NCBI RefSeq assembly: GCF_938030725.1
Contig: NZ_CALHIQ010000024.1
Span: 1 to 12,673, forward strand
DNA: 12,673 nucleotides
Origin: an uncultured Fretibacterium sp.
GTDB taxonomy: Bacteria; Synergistota; Synergistia; Synergistales; Aminobacteriaceae
Direction: 5' to 3'
Shown here: positions 1 to 6,624 of the stretch, piece by piece
Numbering within the stretch: the first letter of the stretch is position 1
Layout: each line of letters opens with the position of its first letter
Position numbers and translations under genes: made by a program
Notes under the pieces: generated by a model
Database searches by the model: none
The model's input: the letters and a program-made list of their open reading frames with translations, nothing else
What the model was told of the DNA's origin: nothing

Positions 1-238
1 CCAATCCCCACGCGCTTCGCGCGGCCTGATGAAGTTTCAGGCACTGAAGGGAGCCTATACGGTTGCCAGTTCTCAACAACTTAATCAGTGTTTCCTTAAA
101 AAGGGGCGTTTGCGCCACCTTCAACTTTCAACGGCCGAATAAAAGCCGGACGAAAGGGGGCATCATGCACTATAATGGGGGAAGAAGGTTTTGGTTTGAC
201 GTCGCTGCAATTTTTTCTGAAGGGAAGCTGCGATCGGC
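1..238. other. Upstream non-coding region with small hairpins
   Basis: No convincing gene is seen here. The stretch is less GC-rich than the rest of the window. It holds a short perfect hairpin at 11-23 (CGCGC, loop TTC, GCGCG) and a second imperfect stem around 101-120 (GGCG, loop TTTG, CGCC, extended by AAGG/CCTT with a bulged A). Neither is followed by a run of T, so neither looks like a standard terminator. One + strand frame is open from base 2 to a TAA at 140-142 (46 codons, with an ATG at 29). It could be chance, a short gene, or the tail of an interrupted gene; I do not recognise its product. The promoter-like sequence of the next gene lies at 171-176. Confidence 0.5.
171..176 (+). 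promoter_or_regulatory. Putative sigma-70 -10 box for the gntR-like gene
   Basis: A perfect TATAAT lies at 171-176, about 60 bases before the ATG at 239. The only -35 candidate at suitable spacing is CGGACG (147-152, 18-base spacer), which matches TTGACA in three positions. The promoter may therefore be weak or depend on an activator, or it may be controlled by the FCD regulator it precedes. A TTGACG at 196-201 has no matching -10 downstream. Confidence 0.35.
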
Positions 239-952
239 ATGAGTGACACCAATGCTCATTACGAGTCACTGGAACGACTCATTCCAGTACACCTGAAGGA
301 CAACCCGGCCCCCTATTATATCGCCAACATCCTGAGGGAGGCGATCTATCGGGGCACTCTTCCGGAGGGCGAGTCCCTGCATCAGAGCCAGCTGGCGGAA
401 CGCTTGAAGGTCAGCCCCATCCCCCTTCGCGAGGCCCTGCGCCTGCTTGAGATGGAGGGCCTCGTGGACTTTCGCGGGCGGCGCGGCGCCGTGGTCACGG
501 GCCTGACCCTCGCGGAGATGCAGGAGATCTACGAGATGATTACGGCACTCGAAGTTTCCGTCCTGCGCATCGCCTTCCCCAACATCCAGCCTCCTGCGAT
601 CCTGGAGGCCGAGGCCATGCTGGACAAGATGGAGAGGGAAACGGACTGCATCTTCTGGCGGGAGCAGAACCTCGTCTTTCATAACCTGCTGTACGACGCC
701 GCAAACCGCCCCAAGACCCTGGACCAGATCGCTCTCCTGCGCCAGCAGGTGGACCGCTACATCAGGATTCACATGTCCCTCATCCGGGAGGAGTCCCAAA
801 AGCAGCACCGACAGATACTGGAAGCGGTGAAAGCCCATGACGTCGCGGGGGCGTTGGCGTCGCTGACGAGCCACCTCGAGTACACGTCGCGCACCCTGCG
901 GGCCTGCGTCCGGAGGACGAAGAGCAAAAATCACGGCAGGGAAAAATCATGA
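239..952 (+). CDS. GntR-family transcriptional regulator, FCD (FadR) subfamily
   Basis: This is a 237-residue DNA-binding regulator, the usual length for FCD-type GntR proteins. The N-terminal winged helix-turn-helix covers about residues 25-88 and includes the typical run SQLAERLKVSPIPLREALR with the wing GRRGAVV. The C-terminal all-helical FCD ligand domain covers about residues 95-220. His148, His190 and His212 sit where family members usually place their metal/ligand-binding histidines. Such proteins generally bind small carboxylic acids or sugar acids and act as dimers on palindromic operators; the effector here cannot be read from the sequence. The purine-rich GAAGGGAAG upstream of the ATG is rather distant (about 11 bases). 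The stop codon overlaps the ATG of the next gene as ATGA, so the two are probably translationally coupled. Specific targets are unknown. Confidence 0.93.
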   Translation: MSDTNAHYESLERLIPVHLKDNPAPYYIANILREAIYRGTLPEGESLHQSQLAERLKVSPIPLREALRLLEMEGLVDFRGRRGAVVTGLTLAEMQEIYEMITALEVSVLRIAFPNIQPPAILEAEAMLDKMERETDCIFWREQNLVFHNLLYDAANRPKTLDQIALLRQQVDRYIRIHMSLIREESQKQHRQILEAVKAHDVAGALASLTSHLEYTSRTLRACVRRTKSKNHGREKS

Positions 953-1290
953 CGAGAGAGGAAGTGCGAACCGTGGAAGAAAAGGGGGCGCCGAGAACGG
1001 GCCGGCCGCAGATACTCCTCACGCTGGTCGAAAAGCGGGGGCCGTGCGGCTGCCATCGCGGGCACAAGGTAGGAGATACCTTCGACTTCGACCGGGACCG
1101 GGGGAAGCTCTGCCCCATGGCCCTGCACGCGGGCTTCCCCTACATCGACATCCTGCGCTACGGAGGAACGATCCCGCCCTGCAGGAGCACGGGCGGCGTC
1201 GCCTTCTGTTGTCCGGACCCCGACGTGGTCAACGTGTTCAGCATCTCGGTGAAGCAGGCCGATGAGACCGCCTCGAAGGCCTGTCCCTGA
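949..1290 (+). CDS. TIGR04076 family Cys-rich protein of unknown function
   Basis: This small 113-residue protein has seven cysteines. It matches my recollection of the TIGR04076 family, which is found mainly in anaerobes. Recognisable elements are Cys35 followed by GHKVGD (35-43), Cys55-Pro (KLCPMALH), the segment LRYGG (69-73) and Cys88 in the CPDPD run. Cys33, Cys78, Cys87 and Cys112 appear to be extra. The conserved cysteines suggest metal binding or redox chemistry, but no function is established. The first 20 residues look like an unconserved extension. The start ATG overlaps the stop of the GntR regulator, and AGGG lies 8 bases upstream of it. The coupling suggests that the regulator and this protein belong to one process, which is an inference. 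No signal peptide or membrane segment is seen. Confidence 0.85.
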   Translation: MTREEVRTVEEKGAPRTGRPQILLTLVEKRGPCGCHRGHKVGDTFDFDRDRGKLCPMALHAGFPYIDILRYGGTIPPCRSTGGVAFCCPDPDVVNVFSISVKQADETASKACP

Positions 1291-1375
1291 AGGGGAGATC
1301 GGGGCCTGGCCCACGTGAAATTTATTTTAAGGAAGCGCTGTCAGGCTTCTCTAAATTGATGGAGGAACGACATAG

Positions 1376-3331
1376 ATGAAACGACCCGTTGAACAAAAGG
1401 ACCTTTTGGACTTCCACTTTCTTGCGGCACCGACGTTCTCGCCGGACGGCGAGAAGATCGCCTTTAAGGTCAGCCGCGCGGACGCGGAGAGCAATGGCTA
1501 CCTCAAGGACATCTGGCTCCTCAGCCTGCCGTCGGGGGAGGCGCGCCGCCTCACCTCCTCGGGCTGCGAGGAGTGCTTCTGCTGGAGCGAGGACGGCACA
1601 TCCATCGTCTTCGCGTCCAAGCGCCCCGCCGCTGCCGACCGCGGGGAGGAAAAGGCCGTCACCCGCTTTTACTCCATCGGCATCGACGGCGGCGAGGCGA
1701 CGCCGCTCTTCGAGGTCCCCCACGCGGTGTCGGCCATCCGCGCCCTGAAGGCCGGTCGATACCTCCTCACGGCAAACTTCGACCCCGTCTACGACAATCC
1801 GGAGAACGCGGACTTCATGGTCTTTGAGCAGGTTCCCTTCATGGCGAACGGCAAGGGATATATCGGCCAGAGGCGCGTCGGCCTGGCAACGTGCGACGCC
1901 TCAGGCAGGCTCTCCCGCCTGACCCCGCCCACGATGGACGTGACCCGCGTCGAGTTGAGTGCGGACGGCGACAAAGCGCTCGTCGTAGCCTGCGACTATA
2001 AGGACGTAAAGCCCCTTGAGAACAGCGTCTACATGCTGGACCTCAACACGGGGAACCTTCGCCTCCTCTCAGGGGCGCTGCCCTTCACCTTCAAGTGCGC
2101 CGTCTGGAGCGGGGAATCCGTCGTCCTCACCGCGACGGACCACAAGGCGATGGGCGTGAACGAGAACCCGAAGATCTGGCTTCTGGAGGACGGGGAGATG
2201 CACTGTCTGACGCCGGAGCTGGACGTCAGCTTCGGACACGCCATCGTCGCCGACACGAGCTATGGCTGTCGGGACCACGAGGGCGCGATCGCCCCCTCAA
2301 AGTCCCTCGGAATGATCGCCTGCTCCACGGATGCCTTCAAATCGCGGCTCTACGCGCTGGCGCAGGACGGCCGGCTGAAGGTGTTGACCCCTGCCGTTTC
2401 CTCCGTGATCGACTGGGACGTCCACGACGACAGGATCGCCTACGTCGCCTACGAGGAACTGCACCTGCCGGAGCTCTACCTCTATCAGGAGGGAAAGGAG
2501 AGGCGGTTGACCTCCTTCAACGACGCCTTCTTTGAGGAACGCAGGCTGTCGCAGCCCATCCACATCACCTTCAGGGCAGGCGACGGATGGGAGCTGGACG
2601 GATGGTACATGCGCCCGGTCGATGCGCGCGAGGGGGAGCGCTGCCCTACCGTTCTCAACATCCATGGCGGCCCCAAAGCGGCCTTTGGCGATATCTACAA
2701 CCACGAGATGCAGTGCTGGGCCGCAAGGGGGTACGCGGTCATCTACTGCAACCCCAGGGGCGGCGACGGGCGCGGCGGCGCGTTCAGCGACATCCGGGGC
2801 CGGTATGGCGACATCGACTACCGCAACCTGATGGACTTCGCGGACTGGTGCGTCAAGAACCTGGACTTCATCGACGCATCGCGCATGGGGGTGACGGGAG
2901 GGTCCTACGGCGGCTACATGACGAACTGGATCATCACGCAGACGAATCGCTTCAAGGCGGCCGTTTCCCAGCGGAGCATCGCAAACTGGATATCGAAGTT
3001 CGGAGGCTGTGACATCGGCTATTATTACGTCGAGGATCAGCACTTGGGGACCCCCTGGCGGAAGCCGGAGACCGCGTGGCGCGAGTCCCCCGTCGCTCAC
3101 GCCGACAAGGCGGACACGCCGACGCTCTTCATCCACTCGACGGAGGATTTTCGCTGCGAGCTGAACCAGGGCTTCCAGATGTTCACGGCGCTCAAGGTCA
3201 ACGGCGTCGAAGCGCGCATGTGCGTCTTCAAGGGAGAAAACCACGAGCTCAGCCGCTCCGGCAGGCCCCGGAACCGACTGGCCCGGCTGCGCGAGATCGC
3301 GGGCTGGTTCGACCGGCACCTCAAGGCGTGA
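1376..3331 (+). CDS. S9 family serine peptidase (prolyl oligopeptidase / acylaminoacyl-peptidase-like)
   Basis: This 651-residue protein has the two-part layout of S9 peptidases. An N-terminal beta-propeller of WD/TolB-like blades covers about residues 1-390 and begins with the typical segment for early blades, FSPDGEKIAF. A C-terminal alpha/beta-hydrolase domain follows at about 420-651. The predicted catalytic triad is Ser510 in GGSYGGYM, Asp591 in HSTEDFR and His623 in GENHELS. The oxyanion region is visible as NIHGGPKAAFG and NPRGGDGRGG. No signal peptide is seen, so it is likely cytoplasmic and degrades oligopeptides, in keeping with a peptide- or amino-acid-fermenting anaerobe. The length fits the acylaminoacyl-peptidase (S9C) group; substrate specificity is uncertain. 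The start is supported by GGAGG at 1361-1365. It lies 85 bases after the previous gene, so it may have its own promoter, and it ends at a strong terminator. Confidence 0.95.
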   Translation: MKRPVEQKDLLDFHFLAAPTFSPDGEKIAFKVSRADAESNGYLKDIWLLSLPSGEARRLTSSGCEECFCWSEDGTSIVFASKRPAAADRGEEKAVTRFYSIGIDGGEATPLFEVPHAVSAIRALKAGRYLLTANFDPVYDNPENADFMVFEQVPFMANGKGYIGQRRVGLATCDASGRLSRLTPPTMDVTRVELSADGDKALVVACDYKDVKPLENSVYMLDLNTGNLRLLSGALPFTFKCAVWSGESVVLTATDHKAMGVNENPKIWLLEDGEMHCLTPELDVSFGHAIVADTSYGCRDHEGAIAPSKSLGMIACSTDAFKSRLYALAQDGRLKVLTPAVSSVIDWDVHDDRIAYVAYEELHLPELYLYQEGKERRLTSFNDAFFEERRLSQPIHITFRAGDGWELDGWYMRPVDAREGERCPTVLNIHGGPKAAFGDIYNHEMQCWAARGYAVIYCNPRGGDGRGGAFSDIRGRYGDIDYRNLMDFADWCVKNLDFIDASRMGVTGGSYGGYMTNWIITQTNRFKAAVSQRSIANWISKFGGCDIGYYYVEDQHLGTPWRKPETAWRESPVAHADKADTPTLFIHSTEDFRCELNQGFQMFTALKVNGVEARMCVFKGENHELSRSGRPRNRLARLREIAGWFDRHLKA

Positions 3332-3356
3332 CGCGCGCCTCGCGAACGACGCCCTT

Positions 3357-3394
3357 AACGACGCGACTTCCCCGTGAGGCCGCGTCGTTTTTTT
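3357..3394 (+). terminator. Intrinsic (Rho-independent) terminator after the S9 peptidase gene
   Basis: AACGACGCG at 3357-3365 pairs perfectly with CGCGTCGTT at 3381-3389. The stem can be extended inward by CTTC/GAGG, and a run of seven T follows (3388-3394). It begins 25 bases after the peptidase stop codon and separates that unit from the flavoprotein unit downstream. Confidence 0.9.
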
Positions 3395-3404
3395 ATTGTA
3401 CAAT
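3395..3404. promoter_or_regulatory. Perfect 10-bp palindrome ATTGTACAAT, possible operator / -10 region
   Basis: ATTGTACAAT is its own reverse complement and lies directly after the T run of the preceding terminator, 84 bases before the flavodiiron gene. Its core TTGTACAA fits the general GntR-type operator pattern (TNGT..ACNA). The embedded TACAAT resembles a -10 box, but no good -35 lies at the right distance. A link to the FCD regulator at 239-952 is only a guess; a palindrome of this length can also arise by chance. Confidence 0.25.
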
Positions 3405-3487
3405 GTACGAGGGCGCCCCGGCTCCGCAGGGCTAAGGGGGCGTTTGGGCCGTTTGTTGAAGGGATTTCCGGAAAGAGGGGCTTTTTA

Positions 3488-4693
3488 ATGTACAAGGCGA
3501 TACTGGTCAATAAAGATACGTGGTGGGTTGGCGTCAACGATTGCTCGACGGAGCGCTTCGAGGCGTTGTGGTCGTTGCCCAATGGGGTTGCGTACAACGC
3601 CTACGTCGTCCTGGGAGAGAAGACGGCGGCCATCGACACCGTCAAGGGCCCATGGGGCGACGAGTACTCGCACAAGCTGGAGGAGGCGCTGGGAGGCCGG
3701 GACCTCGACTACCTCGTGGTCAACCACATGGAGCCGGACCACTCCGGGCTGATCCTGGAGCTTCGCAGGCGCTGGCCCGACCTTCAGATCGTGGGCAACG
3801 CGAAGACCCTGCCCCTCCTGAAGGGGTATTATGGAGTGACCTCCAAGACCCTTGCCGTGGCGGACGGCGACACGCTGGACCTGGGAGGGCACGTCCTGAA
3901 GTTTGCGACGATCCCCATGGTTCACTGGCCGGAGAGCATGGTGACCTTTGACGCATCAACGGGGGTGCTCTTCTCCAACGACGCCTTTGGCGGCTTCGGC
4001 GCCCACGAAGGTGGACTCTTTGACGACCAGCGGGAGCGCCCTCGCTGGGAGGAGGACATGCTGCGCTACTACGCGGCGATCCTGGGGCGGTATTCGAGCG
4101 GCGTTCAGGTGGCCCTGAAGAAGTTGGGGGGGCTTCCCATCAAGAACATCTTCCCCGCACACGGCACGCTGTTCCGCACCGACGCCCAGCAGGTGGTAGA
4201 CCTCTACGACCGTTGGAGCCGATGCGATACCGAGCGCGGCGCGGTGGTCGTCTACGGCTCCATGTACGGCAACACGCGGCGCATGGCTGAAGCCGTGTGC
4301 ACCGGCATCTCGGAAAGCGGCGTCAAGGAGATTCGCCTGTATGACGCATCCCGCACGGAGGCAGATTTCATCCTCCGGGACATCTGGCGCTACTGCGGCC
4401 TGGCGCTACTGAGCTGCACCTACAACATGCTGCTCTTCCCTCCCATCGAGGCCCTCTGCTCCAAGCTGCTCAACCGGATGCCGAAGAACCACGTCCTGGG
4501 GATCGCGGGCAGCTACAGCTGGGCCAGCGGCGCGTTCCCTGCGCTGCAGGCGTTTGCGGAAAAGGCCAGGCTTGAACGCGCGGAACCCGACGTCGAGGTC
4601 TTCACCTCCCCCACTGCGGAGGACCTTGCGCGGTGCGAGGCGATGGGGAGGGACCTGGGAACGAAGGTCATCGCTCAAACGCAAAAACGGTAA
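3488..4693 (+). CDS. fprA: FprA-type flavodiiron protein (A-type flavoprotein, O2/NO reductase)
   Basis: This 401-residue protein has the classic class A flavodiiron layout. A metallo-beta-lactamase-like diiron domain covers about residues 1-248 and a flavodoxin domain about 252-400. The diiron ligands are all present: His80, Glu82, Asp84 and His85 (HMEPDH), His146 (VHWPES), Asp165 (SNDAFG) and His225 (PAHGT). The FMN phosphate loop is GSMYGNT, near residues 257-263. These enzymes reduce O2 to water or NO to N2O in anaerobes, taking electrons from rubredoxin or coenzyme F420; no rubredoxin domain is fused here. The frame is open further upstream, with an ATG at 3374, but that would overlap the terminator. 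The ATG at 3488 has AGAGGGG just upstream and gives the usual family N-terminus. The gene is followed after 15 bases by a membrane protein gene. Confidence 0.95.
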   Translation: MYKAILVNKDTWWVGVNDCSTERFEALWSLPNGVAYNAYVVLGEKTAAIDTVKGPWGDEYSHKLEEALGGRDLDYLVVNHMEPDHSGLILELRRRWPDLQIVGNAKTLPLLKGYYGVTSKTLAVADGDTLDLGGHVLKFATIPMVHWPESMVTFDASTGVLFSNDAFGGFGAHEGGLFDDQRERPRWEEDMLRYYAAILGRYSSGVQVALKKLGGLPIKNIFPAHGTLFRTDAQQVVDLYDRWSRCDTERGAVVVYGSMYGNTRRMAEAVCTGISESGVKEIRLYDASRTEADFILRDIWRYCGLALLSCTYNMLLFPPIEALCSKLLNRMPKNHVLGIAGSYSWASGAFPALQAFAEKARLERAEPDVEVFTSPTAEDLARCEAMGRDLGTKVIAQTQKR

Positions 4694-4708
4694 AACGGGC
4701 TGCGTTCG

Positions 4709-5650
4709 ATGCGCCTCAAGCGCCTCCTCCCGGAGTTCCTGCGCTTCGGGGTTTCCATCCTGTGTCTGATCTGTGCTTTCCGGGGCGTTCCGCTGTCGGA
4801 CCTCTGGGACCTTCTGTGCCGACTCCCACCGCTCCCGATCGCCGCGGCGGTCCTGACGTCGTTTCTGGCCTACGCCGTCATGGGCGTCCGGCTCATGGGC
4901 ATGCGTCGTCCGCCCCTCGCCTTTCGCTCGACCTTCCCCGCCTCCCTCGTGGGGCTGGCGGTCAACAACGTGCTGCCGGCCAAGGCGGGCGAGGCGGCCA
5001 AGGCGGCGTGGATCGGACGCGACGCGGGCATGAAGCTGGACGAGGCCATGGGGCTCATCTTCTTTGAGCGGTTCTTCGACGTCAACATGCTGACGCTGCT
5101 CAGCCTCTGGTTTATGGTGAAGGCGGAGCAGCAGCGCTACGCGCTTCCGCTCGTCGCCTGCCTCGCGGCAGGGTGGCTGTTTCTCCTGGCGCTCCGGGCC
5201 CGCCCGGCCTGGCGGCGCCATCTGGAGCGCCTCCCCCTTCCCGGAGGGCTGACTGCGTTCCTGGCGCGCTTCCTGGATGCGGTCACAGCACAGATGACGC
5301 CTGGGCGCATCCTCTGGATGCTGTGCAGTTCCGCCGCGGTGTGGGCCCTCTACGCTCTGCAGGTCGGCATCGTCCTAAACGGCGCCGCAGAGCTGGGGCT
5401 CCGCTGGACCGACGCGCTGGGCGTCTTTGCGCTGAGCAGCCTGGGGATGCTCCTCCCCTCCTCCCCCGGAGCCCTCGGCGTCTATGAGGCCGTTGCCGTT
5501 GCGGCCCTGACGTTCTATGGAGTGCCCAGGGACCAGGCCCTGGCCGCGGCGCTGGTGGATCACATGGTGCAGTTCATCCCCGTCACGGCGGCGGGGGGGC
5601 TGGTCCTGCTCCTCTGCCCCTCGAAGGAGAAAGGACAGGCGCGGGCCTGA
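4709..5650 (+). CDS. Flippase-like integral membrane protein (LPG synthase TM / UPF0104 family)
   Basis: This 313-residue polytopic membrane protein has roughly seven to nine hydrophobic segments, for example about 13-30, 38-57, 130-166, 201-222, 228-250, 255-278 and 283-303. Two motifs are typical of the family related to the transmembrane part of lysylphosphatidylglycerol synthase: NNVLPAKAGEAAKA near residue 90 and PSSPGALGVYEAV near residue 257. The catalytic domain that makes lysyl-lipids is absent, so this is a stand-alone flippase-like protein, probably acting on a lipid or lipid-linked substrate; the substrate is unknown. It begins 15 bases after the flavodiiron stop codon and has no clear ribosome binding site, so its translation may be coupled to that gene. 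A link in function between the two is not evident. The stop codon lies in the loop of a hairpin. Confidence 0.88.
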   Translation: MRLKRLLPEFLRFGVSILCLICAFRGVPLSDLWDLLCRLPPLPIAAAVLTSFLAYAVMGVRLMGMRRPPLAFRSTFPASLVGLAVNNVLPAKAGEAAKAAWIGRDAGMKLDEAMGLIFFERFFDVNMLTLLSLWFMVKAEQQRYALPLVACLAAGWLFLLALRARPAWRRHLERLPLPGGLTAFLARFLDAVTAQMTPGRILWMLCSSAAVWALYALQVGIVLNGAAELGLRWTDALGVFALSSLGMLLPSSPGALGVYEAVAVAALTFYGVPRDQALAAALVDHMVQFIPVTAAGGLVLLLCPSKEKGQARA

Positions 5651-5663
5651 AAGCCCGCGCCTG
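5636..5663. terminator. GC-rich hairpin between convergent operons, probable bidirectional terminator
   Basis: CAGGCGCGGGC (5636-5646) and GCCCGCGCCTG (5653-5663) form a perfect 11-bp stem with a six-base loop, CTGAAA. The loop contains the TGA stop of the flippase-like gene. The hairpin sits between two convergent genes and could serve both. The T tracts are poor: CGCGTTT follows on the + strand and TCCTTTCTCC on the - strand. Termination may therefore be incomplete, or the stem may mainly protect the mRNA ends. Confidence 0.6.
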
Positions 5664-5698
5664 CGCGTTTCAAACGTCCCCTATCCTGTGTGGGGGTC

Positions 5699-6574
5699 CT
5701 AAAGGGCTTCCTTTACGAGGTTCAGGACGACGTCCCTCAAGGAGGGGTCTTCCAGGGCGAGCTGTACGTTGGCCGCCAGCCATCCCGCCTGAGTTCCGCA
5801 GTCAAAGCGGCGCCCCTCATACACGACGCCCCACACCGGTTCCACGGCCACCAGCCGGCGCAGGGCGTCGGTCAGCTGGATCTCCCCGCCCGCTCCGACC
5901 TTCCCCTCCGCCAGTAGGGGGAAGATCGAAGGCGAGAGGACGTAACGCCCCATGATGGCGTAGCGCCCCGGAGCGTCCGCCAGAGCGGGCTTCTCCACCA
6001 TGTCGTGAATGCGATGCAGCCCGTTTCCCATGTCCTCCGAGCTCACGATGCCGTAGCGGGACACGTCCTCCGGAGGCACGAGCTCCAGCGCCACGACGCT
6101 TCCCCCAAGGCGCCGGTGCGCCTCGATCAGCTGGGCCATGACGGGGCGTTCGCTGATAAAGACGTCATCCGGCAGGAGGACGCCGAAATACCCGTCGCGG
6201 CAGAAGGATTCCCCGCAGAGCACCGCGTGCCCAAGCCCCAGGGGTTCCCGCTGGCGAACGTAGAGGATGTCCGCGAGGTTCGATATCTTCAGCATCATCT
6301 CATAGAGCGCTTCCTTGCCTCTGGACTTCAGGAGCTGCTCCAGCTCAAAGGAACGGTCGAAGTAGTCCTCGATGGATCGCTTCGCGCGTCCCGTGATCAT
6401 GATGATGTCGGGGCAGCCCGAGGCGAGCGCCTCCTCAACGCCGTAGGAGATGATCGGGCGGTTGACCAGTGGCAGCATCTCCTTGGCTAGCTCCTTGGTG
6501 ACGGGCAGAAATCGCGTTCCCAATCCCGCTACGGGGAACAGGCACTTCGTTACCCTGGACCTTTGATCTATAAT
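5699..6574 (-). CDS. galU: UTP--glucose-1-phosphate uridylyltransferase, apparent ATT start
   Basis: GalU makes UDP-glucose from UTP and glucose-1-phosphate for envelope glycans. Family motifs include the nucleotide-binding loop AGLGTRFLP, KEMLPLVNRP, ITGRAKRSIEDYFD, QREPLGLGHAV, LLPDDV, the MVEKP segment, GEIQLTDAL and FDCGTQAGWLAAN. Going upstream from the loop, the frame meets a TGA at 6599-6601 with no ATG or GTG in between. The only TTG (6523) lies inside the loop itself, so starting there would remove its first glycine. The purine-rich AAAGGAAGGGG lies just upstream of ATT at 6574, followed by ATA at 6571. Starting at ATT gives 291 residues, the usual family length. The alternative is a one-base error in the GGGG run, which would join an ATG at 6602 to this frame. 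The gene is last in the operon, 50 bases after glmM. Confidence 0.9.
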   Translation of the reverse strand: MIDQRSRVTKCLFPVAGLGTRFLPVTKELAKEMLPLVNRPIISYGVEEALASGCPDIIMITGRAKRSIEDYFDRSFELEQLLKSRGKEALYEMMLKISNLADILYVRQREPLGLGHAVLCGESFCRDGYFGVLLPDDVFISERPVMAQLIEAHRRLGGSVVALELVPPEDVSRYGIVSSEDMGNGLHRIHDMVEKPALADAPGRYAIMGRYVLSPSIFPLLAEGKVGAGGEIQLTDALRRLVAVEPVWGVVYEGRRFDCGTQAGWLAANVQLALEDPSLRDVVLNLVKEAL

Positions 6575-6589
6575 CTTTCCCCTTCCTTT
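6572..6589 (-). promoter_or_regulatory. Ribosome binding site and non-standard start codon of galU
   Basis: On the - strand, AAAGGAAGGGG (about 6579-6589) precedes ATT (6574-6572). The core AAAGGA is about nine bases from ATT, a normal spacing. The alternative ATG at 6602, in another frame, has no Shine-Dalgarno sequence. This spacing is the main argument for an ATT (or adjacent ATA) start. Confidence 0.55.
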
Positions 6590-6624
6590 CGTTCCGTTTC
6601 ATTGGGGCTGGCGGGATGCTGCGC

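Noticed and set aside
196..201. TTGACG as a -35 element for the GntR gene
   Set aside because: No -10-like sequence lies 16-18 bases downstream; TATAAT at 171-176 is the better candidate.
1291..1375. Possible terminator or promoter between the TIGR04076 gene and the S9 peptidase gene
   Set aside because: Short GGGCC/GGCCC symmetry without a usable loop or T run, and only vague AT-rich sequence around 1319-1330. Nothing strong enough to call.
2297..3403. Long open frame on the - strand opposite the S9 peptidase gene
   Set aside because: It is a shadow of GC-rich codons in a clear S9 peptidase with an intact triad. Its product shows no recognisable motif and it would run through the terminator at 3357-3394.
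3374..3487. N-terminal extension of the flavodiiron protein from ATG 3374
   Set aside because: The extension overlaps the terminator, has no family similarity, and the ATG at 3488 has its own ribosome binding site and the normal N-terminus.
5699..6523. galU starting at TTG 6523
   Set aside because: That start would begin inside the nucleotide-binding loop and lose its first glycine and the preceding beta strand. Conserved family sequence continues upstream in the same frame.
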